Assembly (NCBI GenBank): GCA_031287685.1 | Contig: JAITSQ010000011.1 | Location: forward strand, 1-64,000 | Direction: 5' to 3' | DNA from: Clostridiales bacterium | GTDB taxonomy: Bacteria; Bacillota; Clostridia; Lachnospirales; WQUN01 | Length of the DNA stretch: 64,000 bases | In this document: in pieces, positions 31,739-39,259 of the stretch | How the letters are laid out: the number at the start of each line of letters is the position of its first letter | Numbering within the stretch: the stretch's first letter is position 1 | The notes under the pieces: generated by a model | What the model saw: only the letters and a program-made list of their open reading frames with translations | Database searches by the model: none | Told to the model about the DNA's origin: nothing | Made by a program: the position numbers and the translations under genes

Positions 31739-32535
31739 CGGGCCGCCCCCCTTATAACGTCGTTATAGAAGCCCAGAGCCGCGTTTACGGCGTTTGTGAC
31801 GGCGCGGGTGGTCAGGGTCGCCGAGGTTATGGCCACGATTTCATTTTCGGAGGGGGCCGTTTTGGTCACGGACAGCCTGCCGCTTTTGCCCTTATACTGG
31901 CCGGAAAACGCGGGTTTTTCCGCGTTCGCGCCAAGGCCGGGGGTTTCTCTTTGAGAAACGACTTTAACGCCGGTTATCGTCCCCTCCGGGTCGAGAGCGG
32001 TCATAACGCCGACCGCGCCCGAATATCCGCCGTAGCCTTCGGAGGAGGCGATGAAGCCTATGGTTTCTCCGTTTTTGACGGCGGCCAGCGCGTCGGTGAC
32101 GTAAGCCACGCCGTCGCCCTGCGAAACAAGGTCTTTTACGGCGCGGGTCTCCCAAACGCCATCCGCGTTAAGAACAGCCGCCGCGTCCCGGCCGCCCAAT
32201 AAGGCGTAGCCGAGCATTTTGCCGTTGACGTAAATTATTTCGCCGGAGGCAAACTCAAGCGGTTTAATGTCGGCGGAAACGCCCGCGCCCTCGCCGGTGA
32301 AGCCGCTGTTTGCGCCGCCGAAGTAAATTATTTCGCCGCCGGCCCCTTCGAACGAGGGCAGCGGCTCGAAGCCGTCCGCCTCGGGGATAAGCTCTTTCAG
32401 GGCGGCTTGCCTCTCGCGCTCTTTGGCGGCGGCTATGGGTTGTTTTGTCACCTCATAGGACGCGCCTACGCAGACCGCCGCCGCCGCCGCTATTATAAAC
32501 AGCACGAGCGCGGGTTTTAAAATTTCTTTCATCAA
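31735..32535 (-). CDS. rnfG: Rnf complex subunit G (covalent FMN)
   Basis: 266 residues: one N-terminal helix, then an extracytoplasmic FMN-binding domain. GYSGAVGVMTALDPEGTITG and the closing ITSATLTTRAVTNAVNAALG hold the flavinylation-type Ser-x-x-Thr region (here SATLT). An extra roughly 100-residue insert lies between helix and FMN domain (FEPLPSFEGAGGEIIYFGG and following). SD GGGAGG before ATG 32535. Confidence 0.93.
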   Translation of the reverse strand: MMKEILKPALVLFIIAAAAAVCVGASYEVTKQPIAAAKERERQAALKELIPEADGFEPLPSFEGAGGEIIYFGGANSGFTGEGAGVSADIKPLEFASGEIIYVNGKMLGYALLGGRDAAAVLNADGVWETRAVKDLVSQGDGVAYVTDALAAVKNGETIGFIASSEGYGGYSGAVGVMTALDPEGTITGVKVVSQRETPGLGANAEKPAFSGQYKGKSGRLSVTKTAPSENEIVAITSATLTTRAVTNAVNAALGFYNDVIRGAAR

Positions 32536-32561
32536 AATACCTCCCTTGGCTTACCCGCTTT

Positions 32562-33494
32562 TTAACGCTTCTTGTGGCCGTAGACGCGAGGCTTAATTTT
32601 GTCAAGGAGCGGCACGGCGAGGTTCATCAGGAGAATCGAGTAGGAAACGCCCTCGGGATAGCCGCCGAAACTTCGTATAAGCGCGGTGAGCGCGCCGCAG
32701 CCCGCGCCCATAGCAAGCTGCCCGAGCGGGGAGACGGGGCTGCTGGAGTAATCCGTCGCCATAAAGAACGCGCCGAGCAGAAGGCCGCCGGTTAAAAGCT
32801 CATAGCCTGTGGGGCGGCCGAAAAACGCCGAAAACAGGGCGAAAACCGCGAGGTACGCGAAAGGAATCCGCCAGGAGACGACGCCCTTCGCCAAAAGATA
32901 GGCTCCGCCGATAATTAAGGCGATTGCCGAAGTTTCGCCGATACAGCCGCCAATGTGGCCCGCGGCGGCGTTAAAATAATCGACGCCCTGCGGGGTGAAG
33001 CCGCCCGCTTTGAGCCGCGCCAGCGGCGTGGCGGAGCTTACCCCGTCTATAACCCAGTTGGTCATAAGCGCGGGGTAGGATGCCAAAAGAAAGGCCCGCG
33101 CCGCCAGGGCCGGGTTCATAAAATTCTGGCCAAGCCCGCCGAAAAGCTGCTTCACGACGATTATGGCGAAGGCCCCGCCGACCGCGGGCAGCCACAGCGG
33201 GACTGTCGGCGGCAGGTTCATAGCGAGCAGAAGCCCGGTAACGACCGCGCTTAAATCCCTTATCGTGACGGGGCGTTTGGTTATTTTCTCAAACAAGTAT
33301 TCAAAAAAAACGCACGACGCGACGGAGACGAGCATTGCCGCCGCCGCCCTCGGGCCGAAAGTATAAGCGCCCATGACGCACGCGGGCAGGAGCGCGATTA
33401 TAACGTCGCCCATTATTTTTTCTATGTCGGCGTGGTCGCGCACGTGCGGCGTGCCCGTAACTAATAATAATTTATCGTTCTCATCGTTTTTCAC
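32562..33494 (-). CDS. rnfD: Rnf complex subunit D (covalent FMN)
   Basis: 310 residues, about nine helices. TGTPHVRDHADIEKIMGDV at the start is the family signature. Flavin-linked Thr in VSSATPLARL; membrane segments such as GQNFMNPALAARAFLL follow the family. Start overlaps the end of rnfC. Confidence 0.95.
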   Translation of the reverse strand: MKNDENDKLLLVTGTPHVRDHADIEKIMGDVIIALLPACVMGAYTFGPRAAAAMLVSVASCVFFEYLFEKITKRPVTIRDLSAVVTGLLLAMNLPPTVPLWLPAVGGAFAIIVVKQLFGGLGQNFMNPALAARAFLLASYPALMTNWVIDGVSSATPLARLKAGGFTPQGVDYFNAAAGHIGGCIGETSAIALIIGGAYLLAKGVVSWRIPFAYLAVFALFSAFFGRPTGYELLTGGLLLGAFFMATDYSSSPVSPLGQLAMGAGCGALTALIRSFGGYPEGVSYSILLMNLAVPLLDKIKPRVYGHKKR

Positions 33495-34858
33495 GTTTTC
33501 GCAACCTCCCGCGCGGGCGCGTCCGCCTTTTTGCGGCGCTCCGCCATAACCGCGCGTTTAATCGTTCTTATGGACTGGGCCAGGTGCCGCTTGGAGGGGC
33601 AGACATATGAACAGCTCCCGCATTCCATACAGTCCATGCCGTTATTTTGTATAAACTCCCGCGTTTCTTTGGCCGTTGCGGCGGCGTTCAGCTCAAGCGG
33701 CATAAGCCCGAGCGGGCAGCGCTCCACGCATCTCCCGCAGCGTATGCAGGGGCGCTCGGAGTGGATTTTGACCTCGCCCTCGCCGAAACACAGAAACGCG
33801 GAGGAGGTCTTTATAATAGGCGCGTCAAGATTGAACAGGCACACGCCCATCATAGGCCCGCCGGATATAATTTTGGCGGGCGCTTGCTTAAAGCCGCCCA
33901 TATGCTCGACAAAATCCCGGTAGGTCATGCCGAGGCGGACTTTGTAGTTGCCGAGCTTCGGCGCGCGGGACCCGTCAACGGTTACAATCCGCCGGATAAG
34001 GGGCCGCCCGCGCAGGACGGCGCGCTGCAGGGCGATTGTCGTGTCGGCGTTAAGGACGACCACGCCCGCTTGAGAGGGCAGACCGCCGGAGGGCACCTCC
34101 CGCCGGAGGATTGCCGAAATAAGCTGTTTTTCCGAGCCTTGCGGATATTTGGGCACGAGCACCGCCAGGCTTATCCTGTCCTCTTTTATTTCCGAGAGGA
34201 GCGCGTTCAGTTTGTTCACGGCGTCGGTTTTGTTGCTTTCTATGCCGATTATGGCCCGCGCCTCGGGAAAAAGCGTCAGCAGGACGCGGATTCCGTCAAT
34301 CAGCCGCTCTGTTTCCTCAAGCAGAACGCGATGGTCGGAGGTGAGGTAAGGCTCGCACTCGGCGGCGTTTATTATCACGGCGCTGATTTTATCGCCAGGC
34401 GGCGGGGAGAGCTTGACGTGCGTGGGGAAGCCCGCGCCGCCCATACCGACAATCCCGGCCTCCCGCGCGATTGCCACTAGCTCCTGCCGGGGCATTTTTT
34501 TAATATCGTCAAGGGAGCGGCGCGTGAACTCGGCGGCGCGGTTTTCCCCGTCGTTTTCGATAAAAACCGCGTCGCAATAAAGGCCGGAGGGGGTCAGCGT
34601 CCGCTTGATTTCCTTGACGACGCCGGAGACGGAGGAGTGCACCGGCGCGGACACATACGCGTCGGAATCGGCGATTTTCTGGCCGAGAAGCACGGAATCC
34701 CCCGGAGAGACGAGCGCTCTGCACGGAGCGCCCGCGTGCTGCGAAAGCGGGTAGACCATAATTGAGCCGGGCTTGGGCTGCACGGTCTCTATGGGCAGGC
34801 CGGAGGTGGATATTTTTTTATCGTGAGGGTGTATGCCGTTCTTAAAAGTAAGGCGCAA
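33491..34858 (-). CDS. rnfC: Rnf complex subunit C (NADH-side Fe-S/FMN subunit)
   Basis: 455 residues. Exchanges electrons with NAD+. N-terminal barrel-sandwich segment (FKNGIHPHDKK), FMN/NADH-binding NuoF-like domain with GMGGAGFPTHVKLSP and NAAECEPYLTSDHRVLLEE, a SLBB-like region, then two [4Fe-4S] motifs CIRCGRCVERCPLGLMP and CMECGSCSYVCPSKRHL. First Rnf gene, three bases after the ATPase gene. Confidence 0.96.
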   Translation of the reverse strand: MRLTFKNGIHPHDKKISTSGLPIETVQPKPGSIMVYPLSQHAGAPCRALVSPGDSVLLGQKIADSDAYVSAPVHSSVSGVVKEIKRTLTPSGLYCDAVFIENDGENRAAEFTRRSLDDIKKMPRQELVAIAREAGIVGMGGAGFPTHVKLSPPPGDKISAVIINAAECEPYLTSDHRVLLEETERLIDGIRVLLTLFPEARAIIGIESNKTDAVNKLNALLSEIKEDRISLAVLVPKYPQGSEKQLISAILRREVPSGGLPSQAGVVVLNADTTIALQRAVLRGRPLIRRIVTVDGSRAPKLGNYKVRLGMTYRDFVEHMGGFKQAPAKIISGGPMMGVCLFNLDAPIIKTSSAFLCFGEGEVKIHSERPCIRCGRCVERCPLGLMPLELNAAATAKETREFIQNNGMDCMECGSCSYVCPSKRHLAQSIRTIKRAVMAERRKKADAPAREVAKT

Positions 34859-34860
34859 CC

Positions 34861-35412
34861 TTAAGACTCCTCCCTTATTTCGCGTATTCCTTCTTTTATA
34901 TTGTCTTTGAGCCAGCGGGACACGTCCGGCGCGTCCAGCGGCGCTCCGTCAAGGGCCTCGGAAACCTCGAGCGTGTCAAGCTCGTAGGTTTCGCCGTTGA
35001 AGGTGTGTTTGTACCTGAAGCGTATTCCGGGGTTCATAAGTATTGTGAGGAAAACCGCCTCCGCCAAATCCCCCCACGGAGGGCGGTCGATATGGCTGTA
35101 TTTCATAGAAGCCGTCAGGGTCGTGCCGGCTCCGGGCGCGCTGTTTATGGAGAGTTCGCCGCCGCAGGATTCGCAGGTCTGGCGCACGAGGGGTATCCCC
35201 AAGCCGACGCGCCGCGTCGTCCGGGAGGTGTGGAAGGGGTCGGACACATTGCGCAGGAACTCGGCGCTCATACCGCGCCCGTTGTCGGCTATGGTGAAGG
35301 AAAGGAGGTCCTCCTCCGTGTTTTCCTCAATCGTTATTTCTATAAAGTCCGCCTCCGCGCGGACGCTGTTCTGCGCTATATCCATAATGTTCATCGAGAG
35401 TTCTTTCATCAT
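34861..35412 (-). CDS. HATPase-domain protein upstream of rnfC
   Basis: 183 residues. A GHKL ATP-binding fold: N box SMNIMDIAQNSVRAEADFIE, G1 box TIADNGRGM, then TTRRVGLGIPLVRQTCESCG and APGAGTTLTASM. No His-phosphotransfer or sensor domain is present, so it is not a full kinase. The last 60 residues are an unrelated small domain. Similar stand-alone ATPases occur beside clostridial hydrogenase and NADH-oxidoreductase operons; a regulatory or assembly role is inferred. GAAGGAGC precedes the start. Confidence 0.82.
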   Translation of the reverse strand: MMKELSMNIMDIAQNSVRAEADFIEITIEENTEEDLLSFTIADNGRGMSAEFLRNVSDPFHTSRTTRRVGLGIPLVRQTCESCGGELSINSAPGAGTTLTASMKYSHIDRPPWGDLAEAVFLTILMNPGIRFRYKHTFNGETYELDTLEVSEALDGAPLDAPDVSRWLKDNIKEGIREIREES

Positions 35413-35452
35413 AATAAGCGAAGCTCCTTCCGCGCGGGCTTGGGCCTGGGGT

Positions 35453-37516
35453 TTATTCGGAATAAGCCACTCCGGAGGCGCCGGCCGCCGCGCTCCGCCA
35501 GGACACGAAGCCGTCGGCGTAGAAGCTGCCGTCGATTTTGGCGGCGGAGGAACCGGACACGGAGACGGCGTAAATCCGCCCGGGGGTTTCGCCGCTTCCG
35601 GGGGTGTAGGCGATGCTCTGGGTTATCAGCCCGTCCTTGAAGTCGCTGATATAGCGCGACGCGCCGGAGGTTTTGTATTTAACGGAAACGTCGAACGCCG
35701 GGCGGGAGCCTATGACGCTCGCCGCCGCGCCCGAAACGCCCGTGTACGGCGAGACGGAGACGGTAACGTCGCCGGTTTTGGCGGCGGCCTGGATTGCTTT
35801 GAGCGCCTCGTAGTCAAAGGCTGTTCTTTGCGTTTTCGTCTTGAGTTCAAGGCTCGACACGCCGGACTCAAGGAAAGTATAGAGCGCGGCCTGAGAAATA
35901 ACCGCGTCGAAAGAGCGGACGCCGCTCTCCGTGTTTTCAACCGTCACGGCGATATTGCCGGCGGAGCTGTTCAGCTTGGCGCGGGCGACGGCGGTTTTGG
36001 CCAGCTCCGCCGAGACGTTCATCGTCAGCCGGCCCGACGAGTCGGGCGCGCCGCCCGCCGAGACAGTGCCGCGCGCGGCCGACGCCTCCGACGGGGAGGC
36101 GTACGACGGGGGGCTGTAGCTGATTTGCGGCGCGTCTTTCGGTTTATACCAGCTGTCCACGTCGGTCGAGCCTGACGAGCCGGCGGAATTTTCGCCGGCG
36201 TCCGCCGAGCCGTCGCGCCGGAAATTCGCCGTGACCGTCACCGCGCGGTAGGGCATGGTGAACGAAATCCGCGTGTCCGTACTGAGGTTCGAGTTCCTCG
36301 GGGTGGCTCCGGAAACCGTCCACCCGTTAAAAACATAGCCCTTGTCAGGCAGGGCGGTAACGGAAATAACATCGCCGGGGTATCGCTTGCCGCTGACCGC
36401 GCCGGAGACCGCGCCTCCGGCGGAGGCGGAAACGTCCAGGCTGTAGCGCGTGCCGGAGTACGGATAGTTGGAATACGGGTAGTCGTCGCCGTACCACGGG
36501 TAATAACCGTCGGGATAGTATCCCGGATAATAGCCGTCAGGGTAATAGCCCGGATAGTAACCGTCGGGGTAGTAACCCGGATAGTAACCATCGGGATAGT
36601 AACCCGGATAATAACTGTCGCCGTACCAGGGGTAATCCGGGTAATATCCCCCGCCGCTGTATTCAGATACATAAACCCGCGCGACGCCGTATTTGGTAAG
36701 GTCGTTCATCGAGCGCGCTATGACGGTGAGGTAGGCCTCCGTCTCGTCGTCGGCAATGTAGAGATAGCCGCGCTGGTCAATCGAGCTTCGGCTGTCCCGG
36801 GGGTAGATTTCCCAGAAGATATAGTCGGAGGAAGCCCAATCGCTCCCGGTGGTGGCGGTGAAGCGGCAATGATAGCCCAAAGGCAGGTTTACCGAAGCCG
36901 GCGAAACTATTACGCTTCCGTTTGAAACGGACGTTCCGCCGTTATATACGGGGCGGTTTGAGCTGTTCCAGTCGCTGGCCCAGCCGGCGGGCCTGGAGGA
37001 CACGTTCACGTTTATGGTCAGCGCCGTGCAGCCGCCGAAAGCCTGGCTGTCAATAACGGTAACGCCGGAGGGGATGTTTATCGCGCTCAGGCGGTAATCC
37101 CCGTAGAAAGCCCGCTGGCCGATTGAGGTAAGGCTCGCCGGCAGGGTTATGGACCGGAGGTTTATGCAGCTTTGGAACGCGGCCGCGCCCACGCTCGTCA
37201 CCCCCTCCGGGAGAGAGACCGAGTTAATGGCCGAAGCGCCGTGAAAGGCGGAGTCTCCAATAGCGGTGACGGCGTAGGTGACGCCGTCCTTGACGACCGT
37301 CGCGGGGACGGAGAGGGCCGTGCCGGAAAAGCCGGCGTTGGCGGCGGCGCGAACCGAGCCGGCCGACCCGCTTTCCGCCGTGACGTAAAAATTAAGCCCG
37401 GAGCCGGAGTCGGTGAAAGTCTCCCCCACCGCGGCCCAGACTCGGGCGCGCGCCGCGGACGCCAGCGCGAGAACCAGAAAAACCTGTAAAAACGCCTTTG
37501 ATAATTTCAGCTTCAT
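35453..37516 (-). CDS. Secreted LRR surface protein with Tyr/Pro/Gly tandem repeats
   Basis: 687 residues; signal peptide at 1-28 (FLQVFLVLALASAARARVWA). Five or so BspA-type LRR units follow (AFHGASAINSVSLPEGVTSV, AFQSCINLRSITLPASL). Around 295-345 are four copies of the nine-residue unit YYPGYYPDG. An InlB-B-like fold (DVSASAGGAVSGAVSGKRYP, GYVFNGWTVSG) comes next, then a Ser/Ala-rich linker and a conserved last 200 residues resembling those before the stalk of the giant protein at 55835. Likely an exported adhesin-like protein; no anchor motif is seen. Promoter at 37556-37583. Confidence 0.85.
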   Translation of the reverse strand: MKLKLSKAFLQVFLVLALASAARARVWAAVGETFTDSGSGLNFYVTAESGSAGSVRAAANAGFSGTALSVPATVVKDGVTYAVTAIGDSAFHGASAINSVSLPEGVTSVGAAAFQSCINLRSITLPASLTSIGQRAFYGDYRLSAINIPSGVTVIDSQAFGGCTALTINVNVSSRPAGWASDWNSSNRPVYNGGTSVSNGSVIVSPASVNLPLGYHCRFTATTGSDWASSDYIFWEIYPRDSRSSIDQRGYLYIADDETEAYLTVIARSMNDLTKYGVARVYVSEYSGGGYYPDYPWYGDSYYPGYYPDGYYPGYYPDGYYPGYYPDGYYPGYYPDGYYPWYGDDYPYSNYPYSGTRYSLDVSASAGGAVSGAVSGKRYPGDVISVTALPDKGYVFNGWTVSGATPRNSNLSTDTRISFTMPYRAVTVTANFRRDGSADAGENSAGSSGSTDVDSWYKPKDAPQISYSPPSYASPSEASAARGTVSAGGAPDSSGRLTMNVSAELAKTAVARAKLNSSAGNIAVTVENTESGVRSFDAVISQAALYTFLESGVSSLELKTKTQRTAFDYEALKAIQAAAKTGDVTVSVSPYTGVSGAAASVIGSRPAFDVSVKYKTSGASRYISDFKDGLITQSIAYTPGSGETPGRIYAVSVSGSSAAKIDGSFYADGFVSWRSAAAGASGVAYSE
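36502..36614 (-). repeat. 27-bp tandem repeats encoding YYPGYYPDG
   Basis: Four units in the surface-protein gene, nearly identical at the protein level but with synonymous changes between units. Copy number could vary by slippage. Confidence 0.8.
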
Positions 37517-37555
37517 AAAAAAGCCCCCCTGAATTCATTAAATGTAATACCTTAT

Positions 37556-37583
37556 ATTATACATTAAATTAATTATTTTTCAA
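37556..37583 (-). promoter_or_regulatory. Promoter of the second LRR surface protein
   Basis: Minus strand: -35 TTGAAA (37578-37583), -10 TATAAT (37556-37561), spacer 16 bp. Confidence 0.7.
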
Positions 37584-37645
37584 GAAGATTTTTTAGACGA
37601 ACCGCCCTTTATTTAAATTAAACGAAACTTTTTTGAAATTTGCGC

Positions 37646-37673
37646 TTGACTATTTTTTCTCTTGTGTTATAAT
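37646..37673 (+). promoter_or_regulatory. Promoter of tRNA-Leu, and possibly the V-ATPase operon
   Basis: -35 TTGACT (37646-37651), -10 TATAAT (37668-37673), spacer 16 bp, 20 bp before the tRNA. No separate promoter was found between the tRNA and the first ATPase gene. Confidence 0.75.
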
Positions 37674-37693
37674 GTATTCCGGAAGTGTTTTTT

Positions 37694-37777
37694 GCGGATG
37701 TGGCGGAATTGGCAGACGCGCACGGTTCAGGTCCGTGTGGGGGAAACTTCGTGCAGGTTCAACTCCTGTCATCCGCA
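37694..37777 (+). tRNA. tRNA-Leu (anticodon CAG)
   Basis: 84 nt with a long variable arm. Acceptor GCGGATG (37694-37700) pairs with CATCCGC (37770-37776), discriminator A. The anticodon stem CACGG/CCGTG encloses TTCAGGT, giving CAG, which reads CUG. CCA is not encoded. Confidence 0.95.
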
Positions 37778-37784
37778 TAATTTT

Positions 37785-37827
37785 GCGCAACGGCGCGGCT
37801 CGGCGCGAACAAGCCGCGCCGTTGCGC
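37785..37827 (+). other. Very strong GC hairpin between tRNA-Leu and the V-ATPase operon
   Basis: A perfect 16-bp stem: GCGCAACGGCGCGGCT (37785-37800) with its complement at 37812-37827, loop 11 nt. No T run follows, so it is not a normal terminator. It may define the 5' end of the ATPase mRNA after tRNA processing, or be a weak terminator. Confidence 0.7.
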
Positions 37828-37872
37828 GTTAAGACCAGGGCGGGCCGTTTCGGCCTCGGGAGGGGTTCTCGT

Positions 37873-38184
37873 TTGGAAAACATAATTGAGGAGCTTATAA
37901 AAATCGAAAACAAGGCCAACGCCGTAATGGAGCAGGCGGACGAAGAGGCTAAAAGGCTTGACCGCCGCATTGAGGAGGGCCGCCGCCTTATAGACGCGGA
38001 GATGGAGAAATACGTCGCCGAAAGAATGAAAATGATTGAGGACCAGATAATGGGCGAGGCGGACGCGGCCATAACGCAGGTGAGCAAGGATTCTCAGGTT
38101 AAGTTTTCGGACATCGAGAACATTTACTACCAGACGCACGAACAGCTGGAGGAAGAAATATTCCGGCGCATTATAGGCGGTTAG
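37873..38184 (+). CDS. ntpF: V-type ATPase peripheral-stalk subunit G/H (NtpF-like)
   Basis: 103 residues, nearly all charged alpha-helix (IEEGRRLIDAEMEKYVAERM, EQLEEEIFRRIIGG), as expected for the stalk partner of subunit E. TTG 37873 follows GGGAGGGG at good spacing; longer frames would run through the tRNA. First gene of nine ATPase genes in the order G/H-C-I-K-F-E-A-B-D. Confidence 0.8.
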   Translation: MENIIEELIKIENKANAVMEQADEEAKRLDRRIEEGRRLIDAEMEKYVAERMKMIEDQIMGEADAAITQVSKDSQVKFSDIENIYYQTHEQLEEEIFRRIIGG

Positions 38185-38200
38185 GATTGGCGGTGTCCCA

Positions 38201-39259
38201 TTGAAGCAGCACTTGGCGTTTATCACCAAAATAAAGGCAATGAGCGCGCGCTTTGTAACCCGCGCGGAGTTTGAGGATTTAAGCAGGGTTCATTCCGTGG
38301 ACGAGCTTGGGCGCAGAATCCGGGAGCTTGAAGGGTATTCCGGCGTTTTCGGCGCTCTTTCGGCGGAGGGCGCGGGGCTTCACCGAAACCCGCTTGAGCG
38401 CACGCTGACGTCGGCCCTTTTCGACGATATGGAGCGGATGACGGCTTTCGCTACTGATTTTGTTACGCGCGCGTTTATATACGCTTATTTTATATCTAAT
38501 GAGATAAAAACATTAAAACTTCTGATGGGCCTTATAAACGACAAAGGCCATTACGGGGATTTCGGCTATTCCGCCGAGGAAATAAAGCGGCAGCTCAACC
38601 CGAAGGAGTTCGCGAATATTGACAAGCTGCTCGCGTCAAAAGATTTGGGCGGGTTTATCAGCGCGCTTGAGGGCACGCGGTACTACAAGCCGCTGGCCGG
38701 GGTTTACCGCCCGGGGGTGGCGATGTTTGACCTCGAGGTGCAGCTTGACCTTTTCTATTACATGAACCTGTGGACCCAGCGGAAAAAGCTCCCCCGGGGT
38801 GAGCGCCGCGCGGTGACTCACATAATCGGCACGCAGATTGATATGCGCAATATTATGTGGATTTACCGCTTCAAGCGATATTACAAAATCAGCCCGGAGC
38901 GTATATACGCGTCGCTGATACCGGTTAATTACCGCCTCCGCGCGGGGGATATAAGCCAGCTCGCCGCGAGGCAGATTGTGGAAAGCCAGGACGCGCTCTC
39001 CCAGCTGCTCATCCCGCCGTACAACAGCGTTTTCAAAGAATCCACGACGCTTGAGTACGATTACTACAAAAAAATGCTGTCCGTATGCCGGACGGCCGGG
39101 CGCGCGGGAAGCGCGGTCGTTTCCGCCATATCCTATCTTTTCCTTAAGGAGCTTGAAATAAACAACCTGACCTCATTGATAGAATGTGTGCGCTACGGCC
39201 TTGGCCCGAAAGAGATTCTGAGCGGTCTGTATCTCCCGGAGGAAGGTGAGGTTACTTGA
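38201..39259 (+). CDS. ntpC: V-type ATPase subunit C (d-type, NtpC)
   Basis: 352 residues, all-helical, linking the central rotor to the K ring. Family features: KIKAMSARFVTRAEFEDLSR at the start, and FISNEIKTLKLLMGLIN, DMRNIMWIYRFKRYY and INNLTSLIECVRYGL later. TTG 38201 is the start. Overlaps the next gene by four bases. Confidence 0.9.
   Translation: MKQHLAFITKIKAMSARFVTRAEFEDLSRVHSVDELGRRIRELEGYSGVFGALSAEGAGLHRNPLERTLTSALFDDMERMTAFATDFVTRAFIYAYFISNEIKTLKLLMGLINDKGHYGDFGYSAEEIKRQLNPKEFANIDKLLASKDLGGFISALEGTRYYKPLAGVYRPGVAMFDLEVQLDLFYYMNLWTQRKKLPRGERRAVTHIIGTQIDMRNIMWIYRFKRYYKISPERIYASLIPVNYRLRAGDISQLAARQIVESQDALSQLLIPPYNSVFKESTTLEYDYYKKMLSVCRTAGRAGSAVVSAISYLFLKELEINNLTSLIECVRYGLGPKEILSGLYLPEEGEVT

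Noticed and set aside
37633-37872. Longer N-terminus for the V-ATPase G/H subunit
   Set aside because: It would translate the tRNA-Leu gene; TTG 37873 has a proper SD.
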